NCBI GenBank assembly: GCA_012270305.1
Contig: JAAXIO010000029.1
Coordinates: 1-55,807, forward strand
DNA length: 55,807 nucleotides
Reading direction: 5' to 3'
Origin: Candidatus Saccharimonadota bacterium
GTDB taxonomy: Bacteria > Patescibacteriota > Saccharimonadia > Saccharimonadales > Saccharimonadaceae
Below the pieces are notes generated by a model that was not told the origin of the DNA, made no database searches, and saw nothing but the letters and a program-made list of their open reading frames with translations. Numbering within the stretch: position 1 is the stretch's first letter; every line of letters begins with the position of its first letter. Below are positions 1-6,518 of the stretch, piece by piece. Both the position numbers and the translations under genes were made by a program.

Positions 1-1
1 T

Positions 2-433
2 GCTCTACAATCTTTGTATGAGTACGAGTTTCGTCGTCAATCAAATGATGAAAACTTAGACCTAAATGAAGTACTGTCACGCAACATTGAACGCTACAAG
101 GAATCAATTGAAGACAAAACCTTCGTGCAGGAGCTTGTAGACGGTGTGCTCGACCACCAAGAAGAATTGGATGCAAAGCTGCAGCCTATGGCACCAGGGT
201 GGCCACTCGATCAAATTGCTCGCATCGATCGCAACGTACTACGGATTGGACTCTATGAGCTGCTACATAAAGGCGGCACTGTTCCACCAAAAGTGGTGAT
301 TAACGAGGCAGTTGAACTAGCAAAAGCGTTTGGTTCTGATAATTCAAGTAAGTTCATAAACGGCGTACTCGGTACTGCCTATCGAACGCTTGTTGAGGCA
401 GAGGATAAGCCGGATGCAACAGCCAATAACTGA
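2..433 (+). CDS. nusB: Transcription antitermination factor NusB (5' end cut by window)
   Basis: NusB binds boxA RNA together with NusE (S10) and takes part in rRNA antitermination in the cytoplasm. The frame is open to the window edge and begins with Ala-Leu-Gln-Ser-Leu-Tyr, matching the AALQxLY start of the family, so only about ten residues should be missing; the in-frame TTG at 14 is not the true start. The all-helical core shows the typical IARIDRNVLRIGLYELL and PPKVVINEAVELAKAFG segments followed by SSKFINGVLG. It overlaps the next gene by 20 nt, suggesting co-transcription and translational coupling. Identification is secure from these blocks; the start is not visible. Confidence 0.93.
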   Translation, partial: ALQSLYEYEFRRQSNDENLDLNEVLSRNIERYKESIEDKTFVQELVDGVLDHQEELDAKLQPMAPGWPLDQIARIDRNVLRIGLYELLHKGGTVPPKVVINEAVELAKAFGSDNSSKFINGVLGTAYRTLVEAEDKPDATANN

Positions 434-911
434 TAAATTCAAAAAGTATTTTAACCGGGGCCGTAAGCCCTCCATTCAAGAGATTGTACGCGAACCAACT
501 GCTGGTGGGATTGTATTTCGTCATAATCAAAAGAGTGGCTTAGAGATTTTATTGATTCAAGACGCGAAAGATCGTTGGACGATTCCAAAAGGTCATATTG
601 AAGAAGGTGAAACTGCGCAGCAAACTGCTCGGCGTGAAATTGGTGAAGAGGCAGGACTGCATGAGGTAGACATGCTAGGCTGGCTTGGTAAAATTCACTT
701 CCGCTACCGCCGGATCGATAAATTGGTGCTCATGACAACGCAAATTTATTTGGTGCGTGCCAAAGGTGACACCAATGCGATTCAAAAAGAGGATTGGATG
801 AACGACATTCGATGGTTTTCGTTTCACGACGCGCTTGATGCAATCGAATACGAAGACATCGGTAAGTTAATGCTACTTGCATCTAAACGAATTCGTCAGG
901 AGAAACTGTAA
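414..911 (+). CDS. NUDIX hydrolase
   Basis: A NUDIX-fold pyrophosphohydrolase of 165 residues acting on a nucleoside diphosphate linked to another moiety; the substrate cannot be told from sequence. The box GX5EX7REUXEEXGU is complete: it begins at Gly-His-Ile-Glu-Glu-Gly-Glu and ends Arg-Arg-Glu-Ile-Gly-Glu-Glu-Ala-Gly-Leu, near residues 60-82. I prefer ATG 414 over the upstream in-frame TTG at 390 because ATG gives a shorter overlap with nusB and a normal NUDIX N terminus. It abuts rnc with no spacing (stop 911, next start 912), so nusB, this gene and rnc probably form one transcript. The basic N terminus (KFKKYFNRGRK) is unassigned. Confidence 0.9.
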   Translation: MQQPITDKFKKYFNRGRKPSIQEIVREPTAGGIVFRHNQKSGLEILLIQDAKDRWTIPKGHIEEGETAQQTARREIGEEAGLHEVDMLGWLGKIHFRYRRIDKLVLMTTQIYLVRAKGDTNAIQKEDWMNDIRWFSFHDALDAIEYEDIGKLMLLASKRIRQEKL

Positions 912-1619
912 ATGTCGGGCATGCCAACAGCACCATATCAAGAGTTTGCGAAACGAGTACTCGGATATGAGTTTAAGAACATAGAGCTACTAATTACGGC
1001 ATTAACGCACCGTAGCTATGTGAATGAGCATAAAAAAAGTGCGCGTGAGCACAATGAGCGACTAGAGTTCTTAGGAGATGCAGTGCTAGAGCTTGCCGTA
1101 ACTGATTACTTGTTTACCAACTACGATGAGCAAGAAGGGATTCTTACGAGTTGGCGGGCGGCCCTAGTACGTACTGAGAGTATCGGTGAAGCTGGTGATC
1201 GACTTGGCTACGAATCGCTCCTTCGCATGAGTAAAGGTGAAAAGCAGGGCAGTGAGCGAGCGCGCCAGCAAATCTTGGCTAATTCATTTGAAGCAGTGAT
1301 TGGTGCTATTTACCTGGAGCGTGGCTACAAAGATGCAGAAGCGTTTATAAATAAACACATTACAGCAAAGCTTGATACCATTTTGAAAGAGGGCTCTTGG
1401 CGAGATCCAAAGTCACATTTGCAAGAAGTATCTCAGCGAGTCGATGGAGCAACCCCGCAATATAAGGTGCTCGAAGAAGTGGGGCCAGACCACGACAAAC
1501 TCTTTACTCTAGGTGTGTATGTAAACGGTGACCTAAAGGGCCAGGGTGAAGGCCACTCAAAGCAGTTAGCGCAACAAGAAGCTGCCAAAGCGGCGTTAAA
1601 AGCATATGGCGAACAGTAG
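912..1619 (+). CDS. rnc: Ribonuclease III
   Basis: Endonuclease that cuts double-stranded RNA, including rRNA precursors. The 235-residue length is normal. The catalytic signature HNERLEFLGDAVLELAV lies near residues 46-62, supplying the conserved Glu and Asp metal ligands, with the second acidic site in NSFEAVIGAIYLERG around residues 125-140. The C-terminal third is a double-stranded RNA-binding domain, starting at DPKSHLQEVSQ and ending with the KQLAQQEAAKAALKAY helix. The ATG follows the preceding stop codon directly. After its TAG stop comes the rpsP promoter. Confidence 0.97.
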   Translation: MSGMPTAPYQEFAKRVLGYEFKNIELLITALTHRSYVNEHKKSAREHNERLEFLGDAVLELAVTDYLFTNYDEQEGILTSWRAALVRTESIGEAGDRLGYESLLRMSKGEKQGSERARQQILANSFEAVIGAIYLERGYKDAEAFINKHITAKLDTILKEGSWRDPKSHLQEVSQRVDGATPQYKVLEEVGPDHDKLFTLGVYVNGDLKGQGEGHSKQLAQQEAAKAALKAYGEQ

Positions 1620-1639
1620 CCACGCATAGCTTCCACCTC

Positions 1640-1668
1640 TTGACTTTTGGCAATATTAGCTGTACAAT
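1640..1668 (+). promoter_or_regulatory. Promoter of rpsP
   Basis: TTGACT at 1640-1645 and TACAAT at 1663-1668 are separated by 17 nt, a good sigma-70-type promoter. The predicted start lies near 1675, leaving a leader of about 50 nt that ends with TAAGGAAG (1706-1713) before the ATG at 1725. This is one of the few leadered promoters in the window. Confidence 0.7.
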
Positions 1669-1724
1669 CAACCAAGACTGTAATAATAAATTTCTAATAA
1701 TTTAGTAAGGAAGTAATTGTTTAT

Positions 1725-2089
1725 ATGCTCGCGATTCGCCTGCAACGCATTGGCCGAAAAGGCTACCCAGTATACCGTTTAGCTGTACAGGAATCACAGC
1801 GTCACCCATCAAGTGGCCGTGTGGTTGCTTACGTTGGAAGCTACAACCCACACACTAAAGAAGCTAACGTGCAAGTTGAAGCTGCGCAAAAATACCTCGA
1901 TAACGGTGCACAGCCAACCCCACGTGTTGTAAAGCTTTTGAAGGATGCCGGCGTTACACTTCCTAAGTGGGTAAAAGAAGCCGCTACCGACAAGCAGAAG
2001 TCGATTCGTATGCTGAAAAGCTACGCAAGAATCAGCCAAAGGAAGAAGCTCCAGTTGAAAATCCAGCTACCGAAGAAGCTGCAGCCTAA
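1725..2089 (+). CDS. rpsP: 30S ribosomal protein S16 (apparent frameshift near the C terminus)
   Basis: S16 stabilises the 5' domain of 16S rRNA in the small subunit. The N terminus (MLAIRLQRIGRKGYPVYRLAV, broken by no gap) and VKLLKDAGV block are standard. The zero frame runs on to 2192 through the terminator into a basic, S16-unlike tail. In the -1 frame, by contrast, codons from about 1993 read AEVDSYAEKLRKNQPKEEAP and end with an Ala/Glu/Pro-rich tail at TAA 2087-2089, just before the terminator hairpin, as CPR S16 tails do. One missing A near 1991-1993 would restore a protein of about 121 residues. I therefore end the gene at 2089. The lesion is either a consensus error or real. Confidence 0.9.
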
Positions 2090-2114
2090 GCTGAACTTCA
2101 TCAAGACTCAACTC

Positions 2115-2139
2115 ACCACCCCAGATTGGGGTGGTTTTG
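2115..2139 (+). terminator. Rho-independent terminator after rpsP
   Basis: ACCACCCC (2115-2122) pairs with GGGGTGGT (2128-2135) around a 5-nt loop, followed by a T-rich run. Its position 26 nt after the restored rpsP stop supports the shorter, frameshift-corrected rpsP. Confidence 0.8.
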
Positions 2140-2157
2140 TTATGATACAATTAAATC

Positions 2158-2712
2158 ATGAGAAGAGGCATAAACGGCTTCACGATTGTTGAACTCTTGA
2201 TTGTGATAGTGGTCATTGCCATCTTAGCTGCTATTAGTGTAGTAGCGTATAACGGCATACAGACGCGAGCGCGCGACACGGCTCGTATTCAAAAGATTAA
2301 AGATATTTCAAAGGCGATTGAGCTGTACAAAGTTGATAACGGATATTATCCACAAATACAGGATGGCAACGGTAGTGAAACAACTTGTGGCTCACAAACT
2401 GAAAATTGGGGTCATTGTGATAGGAACAACATTTTGGCTACAGCGTTATCTCCCTACATGAAACTGGATCCGACTTCATTATCCAGTGCTACACAAGGCA
2501 ATTACGGTTGGTATTATACAAGTCAGTCGGCTGATAATTGGCAGACCTATGGTATATATGTAACGATGGAAGGGGATGGAGGCCAGTCTGATGGTGGCTA
2601 CCATGCTACTCGATATGAGATTGGTCCGAAGGTGGGCTATTGTCTTAATAGATATACAGGTTCAGGGGCGAATTGGGTATCGTACAATACTGTGTGTAGT
2701 GGTGGAAACTAA
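2158..2712 (+). CDS. Type IV prepilin-like protein
   Basis: A surface pilin or pseudopilin of 184 residues. It has a class III signal: a short basic leader (MRRGING), the cleavage site Gly-Phe, then FTIVELLIVIVVIAILAAI with Glu at +5, forming the N-terminal helix that packs into the pilus. The C-terminal domain has four cysteines (CGSQ, HCDR, YCLN, VCSG), likely disulfides, and a Gly/Tyr/Ser-rich globular head. The N-terminal 30 or so residues are almost identical to those of the prepilin at 55004, while the heads are unrelated. It sits between rpsP and khpA, where other bacteria have none. A TATGAT box lies 11 nt upstream of the ATG. Confidence 0.9.
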   Translation: MRRGINGFTIVELLIVIVVIAILAAISVVAYNGIQTRARDTARIQKIKDISKAIELYKVDNGYYPQIQDGNGSETTCGSQTENWGHCDRNNILATALSPYMKLDPTSLSSATQGNYGWYYTSQSADNWQTYGIYVTMEGDGGQSDGGYHATRYEIGPKVGYCLNRYTGSGANWVSYNTVCSGGN

Positions 2713-2803
2713 TTTTTAGATTTAATGATCAGGCTCTATTTAAATATATTTGCTACAATAAGAATACGATATTAGTGAGACCAGAAAAGGCATGGAGGGC
2801 AGT

Positions 2804-3199
2804 GTGTCAACAATAGACCAGCAGTTTGTAGAATATATCGTTAAGTCACTCGTGGGGCATCCCGACGATGTGGTGATTGAGCGAATTATTGATGAGAAGG
2901 GCGTGCTTCTAACTCTAACAGTGAATCCCGAAGACTTGGGGCGCGTAATTGGTAAGCGTGGTATGACCGCGCAAAGCCTTCGTACATTACTTCGTGCGCT
3001 TGGCACAAAGAATGACGCTCGCTATAACCTAAAGATCGTGAACAACGACGATGATCGTGAAAACTATACGATTACATCAAATGAAAGCATAAGCCAGTCT
3101 GTGGATGAAACAACAGATGAAGCTGTGGAAAACGATGAATCTGATTACGCGAAAAAGTCACGAAAAGAGCTTGCCGAGCTCGATGACCTCGATATATAA
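2804..3199 (+). CDS. khpA: KH-domain RNA-binding protein KhpA (YlqC family) with acidic tail
   Basis: A small cytoplasmic RNA-binding protein encoded near rpsP and trmD in many bacteria. The KH core runs from VEYIVKSLVGHPDDV to DLGRVIGKRGMTAQSLRTLL, with the GxxG loop as Gly-Lys-Arg-Gly. The family is usually about 75-80 residues; here an extra C-terminal tail of about 45 residues rich in Asp, Glu and Ser follows, probably disordered. I chose GTG 2804 because GGAGGG (2794-2799) precedes it; an in-frame ATG at 2792 would overlap that Shine-Dalgarno and lacks its own. No rimM follows, unlike the classical rpsP-rimM-trmD order. Confidence 0.87.
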   Translation: MSTIDQQFVEYIVKSLVGHPDDVVIERIIDEKGVLLTLTVNPEDLGRVIGKRGMTAQSLRTLLRALGTKNDARYNLKIVNNDDDRENYTITSNESISQSVDETTDEAVENDESDYAKKSRKELAELDDLDI

Positions 3200-3205
3200 T
3201 CATAA

Positions 3206-3315
3206 GTAGTTCTGGATAACTGCGAGAACTACAAAAAGCTCTATGCGAGCAAACCTAAAGGTTTGAGAGCCTTATATGTGATAAGAACAGCCCATATTTG
3301 TGGGCCGTTTTTATT
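3206..3315 (+). other. Hairpin-rich non-coding segment ending in a terminator-like hairpin
   Basis: Three consecutive inverted repeats follow khpA. GTAGTTCT (3206-3213) pairs with AGAACTAC (3225-3232). GCTCT (3238-3242) pairs with AGAGC (3266-3270), enclosing AAACC/GGTTT (3251-3255, 3260-3264). GCCCA (3290-3294) pairs with TGGGC (3301-3305) and is followed by a T-run. The last is a plausible terminator for khpA and, read the other way, for the minus-strand small gene. The first two could be part of a small RNA or attenuator; I do not recognise a known family. Confidence 0.5.
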
Positions 3316-3331
3316 TCGATTACAAATACAA

Positions 3332-3421
3332 TTACTTGCGACGCTTTTCGAGTTCGGCTGATCCCCAGGTGAGGATGGAATCTAATGCGGCATGTGCGGC
3401 AAGTATGTCAAATATGACCAT
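3332..3421 (-). CDS. Candidate leaderless 29-residue protein
   Basis: I do not recognise this protein. It begins MVIFDILAAHAALDSIL and ends with Glu-Lys-Arg-Arg-Lys, an amphipathic-looking helix with a basic tail. The case for a real gene is its promoter: on the minus strand TTGACT (3456-3451) and TATTAT (3433-3428) are 17 nt apart and the ATG follows 6 nt after the -10, exactly the architecture of csoR in this window. A terminator-like hairpin lies 16-40 nt after its stop. It is divergent from trmD. Without conservation data this stays a candidate. Confidence 0.45.
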   Translation of the reverse strand: MVIFDILAAHAALDSILTWGSAELEKRRK

Positions 3422-3427
3422 CTTTTT

Positions 3428-3456
3428 ATAATAGCATATATAGACATTATAGTCAA
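3428..3456 (-). promoter_or_regulatory. Minus-strand promoter of the 29-residue ORF
   Basis: TTGACT and TATTAT on the minus strand are separated by exactly 17 nt; transcription would start at or next to the ATG at 3421, predicting a leaderless mRNA. Confidence 0.5.
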
Positions 3457-3476
3457 TAGCTGCTACTCTAGTAACA

Positions 3477-4130
3477 ATGAGAAAACTACAAGTAATCACA
3501 CTGTTTCCTGACATGTTCACGGGCGTATTTGGTAGCTCGATGATGTGGAAAGCACAGGACGATAACATTGTTGAGTTATCGACGGTGAACTTGCGTAATT
3601 TTGGCATTGGACCACGTAAACAGGTGGATGATACGCCATATGGCGGCGGTGATGGTATGCTACTCAAACCAGAACCACTATTTGCTGCTGTTGAACATGC
3701 GAAAGAAATCGATCCGAGTGCGAAGGTCCTCCTGATGACGCCACGTGGTGTGCGTTGGAAGCAAGCTTTGGCTCAGGAATACTCGGCGACTGAGCATGGT
3801 TACATATTTATTTGCGGACGATATGAGGGTTACGACGAGCGCATACTAAACGTGGTTGACCAAGAGGTAAGCGTAGGAGATTACGTACTAACTGGCGGCG
3901 AGCTACCGGCTATGACGATTATTGATAGCATTGTGCGGTTAATACCTGGTGTGTTGGGCGGCGAGGCTAGCGCGGAAATTGAAAGCTTTACCGATGGTGA
4001 GACTCTAGAGTTTCCACAATATACGCGCCCGGAAGAATTTAACGGGATGAAAGTTCCCGAGGTATTATTGAGTGGCCACCACGGTAAGATCGCCGAATGG
4101 CGCAAAGAACAAAGTAAGAAGGCTTTGTAA
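3477..4130 (+). CDS. trmD: tRNA (guanine-37-N1)-methyltransferase TrmD
   Basis: Methylates G37 next to the anticodon of tRNAs reading CNN codons, using S-adenosylmethionine, which protects the reading frame. The 217-residue protein shows the trefoil-knot SPOUT core: VITLFPDMF at the N terminus, VDDTPYGGGDGMLLKPEPL, ICGRYEGYDERI and VGDYVLTGGELPA, followed by the C-terminal tRNA-binding part with YTRPEEFNGMKVPEVLLSGHH. Length is slightly below the usual 230-250. It follows khpA in the expected region but rimM and rplS are absent from the cluster. Confidence 0.97.
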   Translation: MRKLQVITLFPDMFTGVFGSSMMWKAQDDNIVELSTVNLRNFGIGPRKQVDDTPYGGGDGMLLKPEPLFAAVEHAKEIDPSAKVLLMTPRGVRWKQALAQEYSATEHGYIFICGRYEGYDERILNVVDQEVSVGDYVLTGGELPAMTIIDSIVRLIPGVLGGEASAEIESFTDGETLEFPQYTRPEEFNGMKVPEVLLSGHHGKIAEWRKEQSKKAL

Positions 4131-4171
4131 AACGAGGCATAAGCCGAGCGAATCGAAGGTTCGGGGGAGGA

Positions 4172-4193
4172 TTGGAGGGGTTTGCCCCTCCAA
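4172..4193. repeat. Nine-bp inverted repeat after trmD
   Basis: TTGGAGGGG (4172-4180) and CCCCTCCAA (4185-4193) form a perfect 9-bp stem with a TTTG loop. There is no T-run, so on its own it is not a good terminator, but it lies directly before the longer stem at 4208-4252. Confidence 0.6.
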
Positions 4194-4207
4194 CTGATAA
4201 AAGATAC

Positions 4208-4252
4208 ACAACATATTAAAAACGCCCAACTCGGGCGTTTTTAATATGTTGT
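4208..4252. terminator. Bidirectional terminator with a perfect 20-bp stem
   Basis: Positions 4208-4227 are the exact reverse complement of 4233-4252, with AACTC as the loop. The core AAAACGCCC/GGGCGTTTTT is flanked by A-runs and T-runs, so it can terminate on both strands. The stem continues through ATATTAAA/TTTAATAT and CAACA/TGTTG, far longer than termination needs. Confidence 0.8.
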
Positions 4253-4408
4253 GGTGGATGTCGTAGAGCGAACGATACATTTTTAATTGGAGTTTTTGTT
4301 TTTGTAAAGTCGCTGAACATGACTATACCGATACGAGTTCAAAAGCGCAAGCGTATTCATGAAAATAACAACAGTATACAAACGATAGTACCCAGGTATA
4401 ATGAAGGA

Positions 4409-4888
4409 ATGAGTGTTCAGGCAAATTATGGTGCGCCGCGTACAGCTAGCGCAAAAGTTGCTTCACTGACGGCTGCTGCAATGTTGGTATGTATGCTGCT
4501 TGCTCAACTTTTTAATTACGAAGATTTTGCCGTAACATTAGGAACAGTCTTGCCGTTTAACGACATCGTAGGTACAAAAGTACTTGCTGCTAGCATTGTG
4601 GCGCTAGAACTACTTGCACTACCGTATCTGCTCAGTATGTATTTGAGCGCACTCATGCGGGTTACTTGTGCGCTGGCGGCAGCTGCCGTTGCGTTGTTCT
4701 GGCTAATGATCGCCTTTACAAACGCTCATGCGAGTAATAGTGCGTTTTTCTCAACCACCATCGACTTACCTGGCGGCATAATTGCGGCACTATGGGCGGT
4801 TGTTTTGAGCGGATTAATTGCTGCCACAATATACGGTGACACTCGTGACCATAGCAACCCTCTTGAGAAAAAGCCTAAACTACGCTAG
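4409..4888 (+). CDS. Four-helix membrane protein, DoxX/MauE-like
   Basis: A hydrophobic protein of 159 residues with about four membrane helices: AKVASLTAAAMLVCMLLAQL, VLAASIVALELLALPYLL, VTCALAAAAVALFWLMIAF and GIIAALWAVVLSGLIAATI. The order, with a polar loop NYEDFAVTLGTVLPF after helix 1, resembles MauE/DoxX-like quinol or redox accessory proteins, but I see no diagnostic motif, so the family call is weak. ATG 4409 is chosen over the in-frame ATG at 4319 because TATAAT (4397-4402) ends exactly 6 nt before it, predicting transcription starting at the A of ATG. Confidence 0.65.
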   Translation: MSVQANYGAPRTASAKVASLTAAAMLVCMLLAQLFNYEDFAVTLGTVLPFNDIVGTKVLAASIVALELLALPYLLSMYLSALMRVTCALAAAAVALFWLMIAFTNAHASNSAFFSTTIDLPGGIIAALWAVVLSGLIAATIYGDTRDHSNPLEKKPKLR

Positions 4889-4925
4889 AATTTAAAGCTG
4901 TAACCAGAAATCGCAGCAAGCGTAT

Positions 4926-4954
4926 TGGGGATTGGCCAAGTGGTAAGGCACCGG
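4926..4954 (+). repeat. Duplicated 5' half of tRNA-Gln
   Basis: These 29 nt are identical to the first 29 nt of the intact tRNA-Gln at 5052: acceptor 5' strand, D arm and the first bases of the anticodon stem. After that the sequence diverges and no 3' half follows, so no tRNA can be made. The 97 nt between the copies hold small inverted repeats: GGTC/GACC, the palindrome GTCCCGTACGGGAC, and GTCT/AGAC. Confidence 0.85.
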
Positions 4955-5051
4955 CTGTCTGAGGTCTTTGACCGAGAAGATTAAAGTGAGTCCCGTACGG
5001 GACCAGTACGTTACAGAGCGCAGGTCTGCAAAGACGTAAAACTACCTGTAC

Positions 5052-5125
5052 TGGGGATTGGCCAAGTGGTAAGGCACCGGGTTCTGGTCCCGTGATCGGG
5101 GGTTCGAATCCCTCATCCCCAGCCA
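5052..5125 (+). tRNA. tRNA-Gln (anticodon CTG), CCA encoded
   Basis: Acceptor TGGGGAT (5052-5058) pairs with ATCCCCA (5115-5121), followed by discriminator G and encoded CCA. The D arm is GGCCAAGTGGTAAGGC, the anticodon loop TTCTGGT reads CTG, and the T arm carries GTTCGAAT. The overall sequence closely matches bacterial tRNA-Gln(CUG). The outermost pair of the anticodon stem is a C-T mismatch. A terminator follows at once and the 3' end resembles repeats at 5751 and 6454. Confidence 0.95.
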
Positions 5126-5139
5126 AGCTTAAGCACTAT

Positions 5140-5166
5140 CGAACTCCTTCGGGGGTTCTTTTGTTT
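5140..5166 (+). terminator. Terminator after tRNA-Gln
   Basis: GAACTCC and GGGGTTC around TTCG form a stem followed by TTTTGTTTT. It separates the tRNA from the GNAT gene, whose -10 box begins a few bases later. Confidence 0.7.
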
Positions 5167-5182
5167 TGATATAATTGACGCA

Positions 5183-5686
5183 ATGAGTGAATTAATGACG
5201 GATAATCCGGATGTCAAGCTGACTAGCCCTGATATTGAGAGGGATGCATCTTTTGCTTTGGGCTGGTTCACCCAGGATGCTGGTCGAGATACTCTACTTA
5301 GCATGGGTAATGCTCCGCATAAAATTCAAGAACCAACTCTAGAGTCTGAGCAGGCTACACTCAGAGAATTTATTGACCTTGAACGGGACGGTATACAGAA
5401 GACCTGGATGATACGTTGCGGTGATGTAACGATCGGCGCGACGTGGATTGACCTCGTTGAAAACCATGGAGTGGATTCTCCTAGTGTTCATCTAATGATA
5501 GGGGAGCCTTCTTTCCGAGGGCAGGGTATAGGTGGCGCTGTTATGCGGACTATGCTGAATTACTTAAGTGAGAGTGGAGTGCGGACTGTGTATTCTAGGC
5601 ATCTTACAAGTAATAAAGCGGTTGCTAGGTTAAATCAAGAAATTGGGTTTGAAAACGACGGTGAGCCATACGTAGACGAAGATTGA
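5183..5686 (+). CDS. GNAT family N-acetyltransferase
   Basis: A 167-residue acetyl-CoA-dependent acyltransferase of unknown substrate. The acetyl-CoA pyrophosphate-binding motif A is visible as PSFRGQGIGGAVMRTML, with the family RxxGxG/A as Arg-Gly-Gln-Gly-Ile-Gly, and the C-terminal SNKAVARLNQEIGFENDGE matches motif B (N-x-x-A...Y/F-x-x-x-GF). TATAAT (5170-5175) lies 7 nt before the ATG, so the mRNA is probably leaderless. The gene stands alone between the tRNA-Gln terminator and a tRNA-3'-end-like repeat, which suggests it arrived as a single-gene insertion. Confidence 0.85.
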   Translation: MSELMTDNPDVKLTSPDIERDASFALGWFTQDAGRDTLLSMGNAPHKIQEPTLESEQATLREFIDLERDGIQKTWMIRCGDVTIGATWIDLVENHGVDSPSVHLMIGEPSFRGQGIGGAVMRTMLNYLSESGVRTVYSRHLTSNKAVARLNQEIGFENDGEPYVDED

Positions 5687-5750
5687 TTAGAATGGCAGAA
5701 GATAGCGATCTCTCTGCCTGCTCCCTATTGAAATGTGGATTTGTCAGTTC

Positions 5751-5775
5751 GAAACATAGCCACTAGCTCCAGCCA
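5751..5775 (+). repeat. tRNA-3'-end-like repeat B
   Basis: The sequence ends CTCCAGCCA, close to the tRNA-Gln end CCCCAGCCA, and is preceded by GTTCGAA (5747-5753), the T-loop heptamer. It matches repeat C (6454-6478) at 21 of the 26 positions compared. No complete tRNA can be folded here. It could be a degenerate attachment site. Confidence 0.55.
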
Positions 5776-5791
5776 AGACGCTTATGTTTAA

Positions 5792-5816
5792 AATGACGAG
5801 TTATCGTCATTTTTGT
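5792..5816 (+). terminator. Terminator between cassettes
   Basis: ATGACGA and TCGTCAT around GTTA form a 7-bp stem followed by TTTTTGTTT. It lies 16 nt after repeat B and just before the TATAAT at 5821 of the next gene, the same order as after tRNA-Gln. Confidence 0.7.
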
Positions 5817-5837
5817 TTGCTATAATTACAAGTTAAT

Positions 5838-6455
5838 ATGGCAAACTCAATCCCAGATGTTAGGCTTAAATATGCATGGCTACTCGCTGACGCTGCCTCT
5901 ACTGTAATGAATGAGAAGTATGGAGACGGGGCTCCGCTACGATCATTCGAAGACTATGAAGAGATTGTTCAGAAATATCGTGGATGGTGGGTTCCGTACA
6001 ATAATGATATATTGCATGGGATTTGCGATACGCTATGTCTCGAGTTTAGACAGAACATTATTGATATAAATATAGCTCCGTGGTTTAGTCCAATCAGTGA
6101 CCCAATGGTTATTGGGCCGGCATTCAATTCTCAAGATTCGCTTATAAATACAATTACACACGAGATGATCCATCGTTTAATTACGGATAATACAAGTGTA
6201 GTTTACGAACATGATTTTATTGGTGACTGGAAGAAATTATTTGGAGAGAATCACGACTGGAATACTTTGGTTCACATTCCTGTGTATGCAACAATGAAAA
6301 AGCTATACTTGGACATACTAAATAGGCCCGATCTTTATGAACTGGATATGAAAGAGGTAGCGGATAATAGGCCGTATGTCGATGCATGGTCGTATGTAAA
6401 TAGTCATGATTATGAAGCGATAATTTCTAGTCTCGACATATCAAAATCCTCCTGA
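5838..6455 (+). CDS. Putative zincin-like protein with HExxH motif
   Basis: I do not recognise the family. The 205-residue protein carries His108-Glu-Met-Ile-His112 inside NTITHEMIHRLITDN, the zinc-ligand and catalytic glutamate pattern of zincin metallopeptidases. There is no signal peptide or membrane helix, so it should be cytoplasmic. A third zinc ligand could be an acidic residue or His in the following DFIGDWKKLFGENHDW region, but this is a guess. TATAAT (5821-5826) precedes the ATG by 11 nt. The stop overlaps repeat C, so the gene fills its cassette from end to end. Function and activity are unknown. Confidence 0.65.
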   Translation: MANSIPDVRLKYAWLLADAASTVMNEKYGDGAPLRSFEDYEEIVQKYRGWWVPYNNDILHGICDTLCLEFRQNIIDINIAPWFSPISDPMVIGPAFNSQDSLINTITHEMIHRLITDNTSVVYEHDFIGDWKKLFGENHDWNTLVHIPVYATMKKLYLDILNRPDLYELDMKEVADNRPYVDAWSYVNSHDYEAIISSLDISKSS

Positions 6456-6478
6456 AACACATCCACTATCCCCAGCCA
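6454..6478 (+). repeat. tRNA-3'-end-like repeat C
   Basis: It contains ATCCCCAGCCA, identical to the last 11 nt of tRNA-Gln with CCA, and shares the GAAACA-x-A-x-CCACTA core with repeat B. It overlaps the stop of the HExxH gene and lies 83 nt from the end of the extended serine recombinase frame. Confidence 0.6.
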
Positions 6479-6518
6479 TATAGAACATATACCAGGCGAG
6501 ATATTCTCGACTTCATTC

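Noticed and set aside
4926-5122. A self-splicing intron inside tRNA-Gln
   Set aside because: The second copy is a complete tRNA by itself and the region between the two 5' halves is only 97 nt, too short for a group I intron with no recognisable core.
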